Source: Closterium sp. Naga37s-1 (Eukaryota > Streptophyta > Zygnematophyceae > Desmidiales > Closteriaceae). From it: a DNA stretch of 64,000 nt. Below, piece after piece: positions 42,265 to 51,607 of the stretch (the first letter of the stretch is position 1; each line of letters starts with the position of its first letter). The notes under the pieces were generated by a model, which saw only the letters and a program-made list of their open reading frames with translations, searched no databases and was not told the origin of the DNA. The DNA lies in NCBI GenBank assembly GCA_947471745.1, contig CANJKZ010000263.1:930001-994000 (forward strand), read 5' to 3'. Made by a program: the position numbers and the translations under genes.

Positions 42265-43001
42265 TGTTGGATGCACGTCATTCTGAATGCATGTCATCCT
42301 AACGTCATGCCGAGTGCTCGTGACATTTTTGCTTGCATTATTTGCATGGGCACATATCATTATGCATGGCTGTTGGATATTATCATCTCTGTATTTTTCT
42401 CCAGTTTTAAGTGCTTGGCCATGCAGGAGAAATCCAGAGCTTTCCAACGATACCAAGATCGCCTTATTCCGACCAAGATCGCCCAAGTTACAAGATTTCC
42501 AAGTCTTGGATTTCTTATTACGTTTGGGGGTTATATCTAATTTCAGTGTTTAATGGGTCATGACTATAAAGGGATTTTTGGATTGAGGTGGCTAAAAGTT
42601 TCTAGCATGGGTTGCAAATGTTGCAACACCTAGGCAAAATACAACTAGATTGGATTTTGCATATGACACCTCAAGGACCTCATGATGAGGGTTGCATCCT
42701 TGCTGCTAGAAAGTTTCTTACCATCCTTCCCTAGCTCTTGGAGAACCCCTTCCCTCTCATGGTTCTCTTGGAGTCCCCAACTCCAATATTCTATGCCCTA
42801 ATGTGTGTACTTCCTTTATCATTCTAGTCATGCGGCTGCTGGACGTTTTCAATTGGTTCTCACTGTCTAGACCATCTTTTTAAGTGATTCAAGTTGGAGA
42901 TGGTAGCTAAGCCTAAGGCGCAACATCCTACTGAGCGGATTTGCGTTTAGTGGAGACTTGAATTCGTAGCAAGATCTCAAAACGACGGATCCTGAACAAC
43001 A
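42265..43001. mobile_element. Solo LTR (TGTTGGATGC family), copy 2
   Basis: 737 bp from TGTTGGATGCACGTCATTC to GGATCCTGAACAACA, flanked by the exact duplication CATAC (42260-42264 and 43002-43006). The uninterrupted site is seen in copy 1 of the block (GTACATACACGCACATT, from 6715), which confirms the ends. Similar to 23769-24540 over its full length. Confidence 0.9.
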
Positions 43002-43309
43002 CATACACGCACATTATAACACTGCATACGAACGTTTTTATCGTCTTCTATGACAATTCAAGTTGCTTGAAGTAAATCAGTGTACACCTGAAACTTGGTG
43101 TACACCTGAAACATTGGCGTTCAACCCTAAAACCAGGCTGGAAAATAAAATAAAAAAACAAAAAAAAAACAAAACAAAAAACCTGAAGAATCAGCCTTTT
43201 TGACCTAAACCAACATCTTTACGCTGACTCCTGGGCGCCTTGCATTGCAAAATCAATATTGTACCAGTGGTTCCCTCCCAAACCCGTTACTTTAAACCCC
43301 GTTGAAAAA

Positions 43310-43506
43310 ACCAGTGGCTCTATCGTTACCCTGTGTGAGTGTATGGTGCGTTCCGCCCACCACCTCTCCACACTCAGGGCAGTGAGACTCCTCCATTGCC
43401 CCACCACACTCCCAAACGCATACACATGCCCATTGTAGCACCGATACCAGTGATTTCCTCCCACGCCTATGACCTTGAAGACGTCAGCCTTCTCTCGCTC
43501 GGTCAT
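43310..43506 (-). pseudogene. RZ-type zinc-finger end of a ZNFX1-like gene, broken (copy 2)
   Basis: The minus strand reads MTEREKADVFKVIGVGGNHW, then YRCYNGHVYAFG. The frame then shifts by one base before ECGGAMEESHCPECGEVVGG, the metal-binding second half of the RZ finger. The conserved HWY is kept here, unlike copy 1, while the one-base shift is common to both. The rest of the gene to the right is not recognised; similarity to copy 1 ends near 43640. Confidence 0.7.
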
Positions 43507-43829
43507 TGCAAAGTACCGAGCTGCCCATCACGAGCGAGTACCCATCATGAAACTTGTGGAGTAACTTATGAAGAATCGGTTGACATTGTTTTTTAACCGT
43601 GTCCTTGAAATAGCCCAAGGACTCGATCCGTCATTTTAAGGTGCGCTCGAATATCTGCGATATTTCGTACCTCACAAACACCATGGTAGTCGTACCCGTA
43701 GCGCATTGCGCTCGGTTTCCTCCGCTGACGTCGTTCTTGTTTCCCTCTCCTGTCCCTCCATTTATCACGAATCGGGTGTGGCAAGCAGCGATGATGGCGA
43801 CATGCATGATTGGGTGCGACGGTAGCCAG

Positions 43830-44035
43830 TAGCAGGGTGACGATAGCGAGCAGCGCGGCAATAGTAACGAGCGGGGTTGCATCGGTAGCGAGTAGCATGG
43901 CGACGGCAGCGAGCAGCATGGCGACGGCAGCGAGCAGCATGGTGACAATAGCGAGCAGCGCAATGATGATTGCGAGCAGCGATGATGATAGTAGCGAGCA
44001 GCGGGGCGACGTTAGCAAGCAGCGGGGCGAAGCAT
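43830..44035. repeat. 21-bp GCGAGCAGCATGGCGACG repeat
   Basis: Clean units near 43906-43968 with degenerate units on both sides. It encodes MATAASS-type or VAMLLAA-type heptads in different frames. Confidence 0.75.
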
Positions 44036-44469
44036 CTGTTCGCCGGTGGCGAAGCATCTCGCGTCCCACCCTTTCTCCTCTCGTCCCATCCATTTCCCCC
44101 TTTCCAATCCCTTCCCCTATCCAATCCCTCCCATTTTCCGATCCCTCCCCTTTTCTCACAGCTCCATCCTCCCCCTAAACTCACTGCTCCACCCTCTCCC
44201 TTTCCCACTGCCCGGGTTGCAATAGCTAAAGCCACTACGGGGTTGAAACCTCGCAAAAAGCCCTTTTCTCGTACTCGGGGCGCATCCACTCAGTTCCCTG
44301 TACAACCATCAATCTCTCCCTTCCCCCTATCATCCCTTTCCTTTCCCACTATCTCGTCCCACCATTCACCCTTTCCACCCTCTTGTCTCTCCCCATTCCC
44401 CATTTCTGTCCCTTCAATTTCCACTACTTCCCCTCATCCAGCCTAGCCCACAGCACCAAATTCTCTTGG

Positions 44470-44930
44470 CCAGTGCCCTCCTGTCATTCCCTCCCTTTTC
44501 CCATGCCCTTCCCTCCCTTTCTCCTTGCCCTTCCCTCCCTTTCTCCCTGTCCGTCTCTCCCTTTCCCCCTGTCTTTCCCTCCCTTTCCCCCTGTCCTTCT
44601 CCCCCTTTCCCCCTGTCCATCCCTCCCTTTCCTCCCTTTCCTTCTCCCCTTTTCCTCTTGTCCTCCTCTCCCTTTCCCCTGTCTTTCCCTCTCTTCCCCC
44701 TGACCTTCTCTACATTTCCCCCCTATCCTTCTCCCTTTGTCCTTCTCCCCCTTTCCCCCTGTCCTTCCCTCCCTTTCCCCTCTTTCCTTCTCTCCCTTGC
44801 CCCCCTGTCCTTCTCTCCTTTTCCCCTTGTTCTTCTCTCCCTTTCCCCTGTGTCCTTCTCTCCCTTTCCCCCTGTCCTTCTCCCCCTTTCCCCCTGTTCT
44901 TCTCTCCCTTTCCCCCCTGTCGGTTTAAGC
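44470..44930. repeat. Polypyrimidine minisatellite (TCCCTTTCCCCCTGTCCTTC)
   Basis: About 20 imperfect units of roughly 22 bp, one strand almost pure pyrimidine. It is capable of triplex (H-DNA) structures in principle. Confidence 0.75.
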
Positions 44931-45298
44931 TCCCGATTGTTCTGGTTCGTATACGACTTTGTTCACCCAACACGCTGTTGCACTTTACCATCCCAATTCC
45001 CCACATCCCTTTCTTGCTTTCTCCCCTTTCACAACCTTGTAGTTCCACTCTCCTGACACTCTGCTCTCACACCATCCATCCACCACTTTTGCCCCTTTCT
45101 CCCCTTTCCTAGGGATGGACACGAGGAGCATAAAGAAGGGCTTCACTTGGCATACGGCCTCTGCAATCTATTTTAATATGGTTCCGCTTGGATGATGCCA
45201 TGAAGGATTTTTATAATCTCATGTTTGCCTGCCATGCGTACAGTCTATGAATGTGATATATGTATATATAAAAAAAAGCAAATAAAAATTTGCCAACC

Positions 45299-45429
45299 TG
45301 TCAAACTTATATGCTGCTTATTGTGTAGGCTGTAGTGGGGTAGCCCATATGGGGTACAACCCAATTAGGGTTTCTTACTTGTACCCATCCTGCTGCTAGT
45401 TAATTCATTCCTCGTTCAGGATTCTGACA
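45299..45429 (+). repeat. Left LTR of the tandem copia pair
   Basis: 131 bp, TGTCAAACTTATATGCTGC to CAGGATTCTGACA. It differs at about seven positions from the central and right LTRs, which are identical to each other. Preceded by CAACC. Confidence 0.9.
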
Positions 45430-48429
45430 TGGTATAAGAGCAGGTCCTAGCCTAGGACCGTTATTTTTCGGGTCCACCATTACTTAGTGACCGACTGCGG
45501 TTACCGCGTTACCCCACGCCCTGCCCTGCGCTGCGCCGTCAGCGCGCGCCCTGCCCTGCCTTGCCTTGCGTCACACTGCCCGTGTACGCCCAGCCCTGCG
45601 TCGCGCTGCCCCGCGCACGCGCTGCCCTGCCCCGCGTCGCGCTGCCCCGCGCACGCCCTGCCCTGCCCCGCGTCGCGCTGCATTGCGCACGCCCTGCCCT
45701 GCCCTTCGTCGAGCTGCATCGCGCACGCCCTGCCCTGCCCCGCGTCGCGCTGCCTCGCGCACGCCCTGCCCTGCCCCGTGCCCTCCTGCAGCCCGCGCGT
45801 CGCGCTCTGCTGCCCCGTGCGTCACGCTCTACTGCAGCCCGCACGTAGCGCCCTGCTGCCCTGCGCGTCGCGCCCTACCGCCTGCCCGTTAGGCCCGCCG
45901 CGGGCCCTCCCTTCGCGCCGCCGCGCCTGCCCGTTACGCCCGCTGCCGCGCCCGCCCGTTACGCCCGCCACGGGCCCGCCCCTTGCGCCCGCCGTGCTTG
46001 CGTTTTGCGCCCGCCGCGGGCCTGCACTCGCTGCCCAGCACCGCCCTGCCCGTGAGCGCTGCTGCCCGCGCCAGCGCCCTGCCCTGCCAACGCGCCAGCG
46101 CCCTGCCCTGCGCGCGCTGGCGCCCTGCTCTGCCCTGCCCGAACCGCCTCTGCAGCGCCCTGTGCGCCCTGCTAAACCCTAAAATAAATTTAAAAAAAAA
46201 AAAAAAAAAAAAAGCCCTTGGTGCTTCTGCCCTAGGAGCTACTGCCTGCTACTGGCCGCGCGCCCCCCTGCTCTGGCTGCACGCCGCCGTGCTCTAGCCG
46301 CACGCTGCCCTGCTCTGGCCGCGCGCCGCCCTGCTTTAGCAACGCGCAGCCCTGCCCTGGCCGCGCGCCGCCCTTCCCTGACCGTGCACCGCCCCGACCT
46401 ACCCTAGTGCCTCCTCGCCGCCATTCCTTCCCTGCGTGCTGCCCTGCTGGTCGCATGACTTCTCTTCACGGCAGCGGTGGGAGTGGTGGCGACGGTGACG
46501 GCAGCAGTGGGAGTGGTGGCAGCCGTCGTAGCAGTCGCTGTGGAGCTGTTCGGTGGGGAGGTTCTGGCGGTGGCCAGATGCAGCTGCAGCGGCGTCCGCG
46601 TGAGACCCTTACACCCCAGCAGCTTCGTGAGTGGTTTGCTCAGCGTTGGGCGTCTCAGCGTAGTAGCCGTAGTGGCAGTAGCGGTGCAGCTACTCAGCTG
46701 GTAGTTTCTGGAGGTGGCCCGGTGCAGCTGCAGCGGCGTCCACGTGAGACCCTTACGCCCCAGCAGCTTCGTGAGTGGATTGCTCAGCGTTGGGCGTCTC
46801 AGAGACGTGCTGAGGGTGACTGTTACCTGTGTGTGCCGCCCGACCCAGGTATAGAGGCTGCTGCTCTAGGTGCTAGTGAGTCTACTCTCTCAGGTACTGG
46901 TGAGTCTGCTCTCTCTGGTACTACGTCTGCTGCGGCCCTGCACACCTTCACGCTTGACTCAGGTGCTTCTCGCTGTTTCTTTCGCGACAGTACCACAGTC
47001 GCACCGCTCTCTGCACCTGTTGCTGTCTCTTTGGTTGACCCTCTGGGGGCCCAGTCCTTGCACGTTCCTCCACTGTTCTGCCATGTTCGGCGGTTCCGTC
47101 TGGCTCACTGTCAGGTCTCCACCCCCCCTCGTTCTCTACGAACTTGGTGAGCACCGCTGTCCTTCAGGATCAGTGGGTTGACACCTTCACCCCTGGACGA
47201 CAGCGTGTGGCGATCTGTACGTGCTCCCGGACTGGTAGGCACCTGGCCATGTTCACCCGTCGGCCAGGGTCGAGTCTGTACACACTGACTACTGTGCCTT
47301 CTCAGGTAGCTGCGTCTGCGTCTGCGTCAGGTCAGCTAGCGGCCCCCTGCTCGTGTTGCGCCATGTCGCACCAGATGCTCCTCTGGCATCACCGCCTTGG
47401 TCACCCCTCCGTGGCACGCCTCCGTGGCATGCACTCCCGTCTCCTTGTCTCTGGTCTTCCGAGGTCTCTGCCTCCCCTCCCACCCTCGCCTGCCCCTCCC
47501 TGCCTTCCCTGTGTCGAGGGGCAGCAGCGCGCCGCTCCTCACTCCTCCTCGTTCCCCCTGACGACTGCTCCCCTGCAGACTCTCCACCTGGACGTGTGGG
47601 GCCCAGCCCGCGTCCGTGGACAGGGCCACGAGCGGTACTTTCTGCTGGTTGTCGACGACTACACGCATTACACCACGGTCTTCCCCTTGCGCTGCAAGGG
47701 GGAGGTCCCTGATGTTTTGATCCCTTGGATCTGCGCTGTTCGTCTCCAGCTCCGCGAGCGGCTCGAGACGGACCTTCCCGTCCTGCGTCTGCACTCTGAC
47801 AGAGGTGGTGAGTTTTCCTCCGACCTCTTGCGGGAATTTTGTCGTGGGGAGGGCATTCGCCAGACGTTCACGCTTCCGGCCTCTCCGCAGCAGAATGGGG
47901 TTGCTGAGCGCCGCATTGGCTTAGTCATGGAGGTCGCTCGTACCTCCATGATCCATGCGGTTGCCCCCCATTTTCTGTGGCCGTTTGCAGTCCAGTACGC
48001 TGCGCATCAGCTCAACCTCTGGCCCCGTGTCTCCTTGCCGGAGACCTCGCCCACACTGCGTTGGACGGGGGAGGTTGGCGATGTGTCGGTGTTCCGGGTC
48101 TAGGGATGTCGAGCCTTTGTCTACGATACGTCCGCGGACAAGCTCTCCTCCCGTGCCGTTCCCTGTGTCTTCCTTGGCTTTGTCCCTGACGCGCCTGGCT
48201 GGCAGTTTTACCACCCCACCTCGCGCAGTGTCCTGCCCTCTCAGGACGTCACGTTTGATGAGTCGGTTCCCTTTTACCGTCTCTTCCCCTACCGCACTGC
48301 CCCTCTCCCTCCCCTGCCGCTCTTCCTCGCACCAGGTCCTCCTCCGGTAGACCCCCTCCCCCCTCAGGGTCCTGCTCCCTCAGGTGTGTCCCAGGTAGAC
48401 CCTGTCGAGCCTGTCGAGGTAGCTGTCGA

Positions 48430-49500
48430 CTCTGGTGCTGCTAGGGGTACTGCGTCTGGGGGTGCTAAGCTTGGGTTTGCTGAGTCTAAGGGTGCGGAGC
48501 CTGGGGGTGCTGAGCCTGAGCGTGCGGAGCCTGGGGGTGCTGAGCCTGAGCGTGCGGAGCCTGGGGGTGCTGAGCCTGAGCGTGCGGAGCCTGGGGGTGC
48601 TGAGCCTGAGCGTGCTGAGCCTGGGGGTGCTGAGCCTGAGCGTGCTGCGCCTGGAGGTACTTTGTCTTCTGGAGGTCCTCCGGGTGTCTTGTCACGGCGG
48701 GGACACTCTCTCCACCGCAGCCTCGCGAGTGGTTTGCTCAGCGCTGGAGACTTCAGAGTGGCACTGCTGGAGCCGGTGGTGCTGCTGGTGCTCGAGGTGC
48801 TGCTGGAGCTGGTGCTACTGGAGGTGCTAGCGCCGCTGGTCCCGGAGGTGCTCGTACTGGAGGTACTGGAGCTGCTGGAGCTGGAGGTGCTGCTGGAGCT
48901 GGAGCTGCTCGAGGTGCTAGCGCCGCTGGTCCAGGAGGTGCTCGTACTGGAGGTGCTGGCGCCGCTGGTCCAGGAGGTGCTCGTACTGGAGGTACTGGTG
49001 CTACTGGAGCTGGAGGTGCTGCTGGAGCTGGTGCTGCTGGAGGTGCTGGCGCCGTTGGTCCCGGAGGTGCTCGTACTGGAGGTACTGGAGCTGCTGGAGC
49101 TGGAGGTGCTGCTGGAGCTGGAGCTGTTGGAGGTGCTGGAGCCGCTGGTCCCGGAGGTGCTCGTACTGGAGGTACCGGAGCTGCTGGAGCTGGGGGTGCT
49201 GCTGGAGCTGGAGCTGCTGGAGCCGCTGATCCCGGAGGTTCTCATACTAGAGGTACTGGAGCTGCTGGAGCCGCTGATCCTGGAGGTGCTCATACTGGAG
49301 GTACTGGAGCTGCTGGAGCCGCTGATCCCGGAGGTGCTCATACTGGAGGTACTGGAGCTGGGAGTGCTACTGGAGCTGGAGCCGGAGGTGCTGCTGGAGC
49401 TGGAGCTGCTGGAGCTGGCGGTGCTGCAGGAGGTACAGCTGGAGCCGCTGGAGCTGGAGCTGGTGGAGGTGCTGGGCCTGGGGGTGCTGGTGCTGTGGGT
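48430..49500 (+). repeat. Linker repeats of copia C (30-bp AEPERAEPGG units, then Gly/Ala units)
   Basis: Five to six near-perfect 30-bp units GCTGAGCCTGAGCGTGCGGA (48500-48650) are followed by about 60-bp units GAGGTGCTCGTACTGGAGGT (48840-49350). The same array recurs at 54607-55677 in D. A 409-codon Ser/Thr-rich frame on the other strand is an artefact of the repeat. Confidence 0.8.
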
Positions 49501-51476
49501 GCTGGTTCTGTAGGTACTGTGCGGCCGCGACTGTACTTCTTTCCTCTGCTTCAACAGGTACTTGGTCTCCCTCCTTCTACTGGCCTTACTCATCCCTTAC
49601 TGTGTCCACCGCCTGACCAGTCCCAGCCGCAGTTACAGCCAGCCTCCCCGCTGCCTGCTCCGTCTCCTTTCACTGAGCAGCCCGGAGGTCTTACAGAGCG
49701 TCGTGAGGCTGCGTCTCGTCCTGCGTCGCCTGTTCGCGCTGTTCGCGCTGGTCGTCGTGTTCCGCGCCAGCGTCCTCCTCCTGTCCCCGGCACACACCAG
49801 ATGGCACTTCGTCCTTTCTCTGTTCCACTGCGTGTCCCTCTGCCGTCTCCTCCTGCGTCCTCCCTTGCTGACGGTCTGGACCCGGAGTCTGACTCCCTTC
49901 GTGCTGCTAGTCCTACTGTCACGCGTCTACTGGCCACTGTTGTCACTGACCCTTCGTTTGAGTCTACTGCTGCGTCTGCTCTTGTTGCTGAGCTGGTAGA
50001 CTTTGCTGCTCGCTGTCGTCTTGACTACGCCGCTAGTCTTGTTGCTGAGTCTGAGTTTGTCTGTCCTCCGTCCATCGGGGGTGAGTGTGCTCTTGGCACG
50101 GACGTTCTTGAGGACAGTCAGGAGGACTTTGAGTGCTTTGCAGCTGCTGTACCTCATCTCGTGTCCATGCTGATTGCACCTGAGGGAGACCCGGATGCAC
50201 CAGACATCCCAACCCTGCGCTCTTACGCAGAGGCGATAGAGGGTCCCTACTCCTCTCAGTGGCAGTCAGCCATGGACGCAGAGATGGCATCCTGGAAGTC
50301 CACAGGCACTTACGTCGACGAGGTTCCCCCACCTGGGGCGAACATCTTCAGTGGCCTGTGGATTTTCAGGGTGAAGCGGCCGTCGGGTTCTCCGCCTGTC
50401 TTCAAGGCGCGTTACGTTGCACGAGGCTTCAGTCAGCGACAGGGAGTTGACTTCTTCCAGACCTTCTCCCCTACCCCGAAGATGACCACTCTTCGGGTTC
50501 TGCTGCACGTCGCCGCTCAGCGTGACTACGAGCTTCACTCTCTTGACTTCAGCAGTGCTTTCCTATAGGGCAGCCTGTATCCAGAGCTTGTGGGCTGCCT
50601 CATGTACCTGATGTTCTGCACTCGACCTGACCTTGCTTACCCTCTTAGCATCCTGGCACGCTACGTTGCCCTCGGGAGACACCGACCAGAGCACTGGAAG
50701 GCCGCTAAGAGGGTGATTTGCTACTTGTGCAGTACGTCGGGCATGGGGCTCGTGCTTGGAGGACGGGGTCCAGTTGTCCTCACTGGTCACGCAGACGCTT
50801 CTTGGGTTGACGACTTGGCTACGCAGCGGTCGTCACAGGGTTACACCTTCTGCCTTGGCTCCGGCTCGGTTTCGTGGCGGTCTACTCGGTCGTCTTCTGT
50901 TCTCAGCTCAAACTGTGAGGCTGAGATCTACGCGGGGGCCATGGCTGCACAGGAGTTACGCTGGCTCACCTACCTGCTGACCGACTTGGGAGAGGCGCCT
51001 CATTCTCCTCCAGTTCTGTACATCGACAACAAGGCCATGATTGCCTTGTGTCAGGAGCACATACTTGAGCACAGAACGAAGCACATAGCTCTGCGCTACT
51101 TCCTTGCTCGAGAGTTGCAGCAGCGTGGTCAGCTTCGTCTTGTTTACGTGGCCTCTCAGACCAGCACTGCTGATATCTTCACCAAGGCACTTCACCCTTG
51201 TGATCATCGGCGTTTCTGTACTGTTCTAGGCCTTGTGCCTACTTGGCCTCACTTGCTCACTTCTTGACTCTGCTTGTACTGTGATCTATATACTTATACC
51301 TGCATGCTTACACTTGCTAGGTTGTGATCACTGTACTGCTTGTTCTCCTTTCTATATAACTCTGCATGTGAACTGGCCTTGTGGCCTTTTGCTTGTGCTC
51401 AGAATGCGTGGTGACTTCGTGATCCACCCTGAGCTTGCTTTGCCTTTCTTGACTGGTCTTGTGACCTATGGGGGTG

Positions 51477-51607
51477 TGTCAAACTTATATGTTGCTTATT
51501 GTGTAGGCTGTAGTGGGGTAGCCCACATGGGGTACAGCCCAATTAGGATTTTTTACTTGTACCCATCCTGCTGCTAGTTCATTCATTCCTCGTTCATGAT
51601 TCTGACA
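51477..51607 (+). repeat. Central LTR shared by copia C and D
   Basis: 131 bp. It serves as right LTR of C (preceded by polypurine tract) and left LTR of D (followed by primer site TGGTATAAGAGC). Identical by eye to 57654-57784. Confidence 0.92.

Larger units (their letters stand above)
43641..45298. other. Repeat-rich spacer without recognised genes
   Basis: 43830-44035 holds an AGCAGCATGGCGACGGCAGCG repeat (21 bp, about three clean and many degenerate units). 44075-44930 is a strongly pyrimidine-biased tract with TCCCTTTCCCCCTGTCCTTC units of about 22 bp. Both give long frames (Ser/Pro/Phe-rich on plus, Gly/Lys/Glu-rich on minus) that follow from the repeats. 45130-45298 is AT-rich. Confidence 0.6.
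45299..51607 (+). mobile_element. Ty1/copia LTR retrotransposon C, left member of a tandem pair, broken
   Basis: Left LTR 45299-45429, shared central LTR 51477-51607 (131 bp each, seven differences seen). The primer site TGGTATAAGAGC follows the left LTR and the polypurine tract TATGGGGGTG precedes the central one. Inside: GC-rich leader with an A-run (46191-46213), Gly-rich region, protease TLDSGAS (46955), HHRLGHPSVARLRGM (47387), integrase (DVWGPARVRG 47592; LHSDRGGEFSSDLL 47793; QNGVAERRIG 47893), linker repeats, RT and RNase H (to 51264). A gag core like that of A or B was not recognised. A few breaks are present, shared with D, so it is not autonomous. Confidence 0.88.

Noticed and set aside
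44466-45112. Ser/Pro/Phe-rich frames of about 195 codons on the plus strand
   Set aside because: They are produced by the pyrimidine minisatellite in all three phases.
45487-46182. 231-codon Cys/Ala/Pro-rich frame in the copia C leader (and at 51665 in D)
   Set aside because: It lies between primer site and protease in GC-rich repeats, is open in several frames on both strands, and has no gag similarity.
48364-49593. 409-codon Ser/Thr-rich frame on the minus strand (and its twin at 54541-55770)
   Set aside because: It is the exact antisense of the copia linker repeats; length and composition follow from the GCTGGAGGT-type repeat. It has no start context, domain or independent support.
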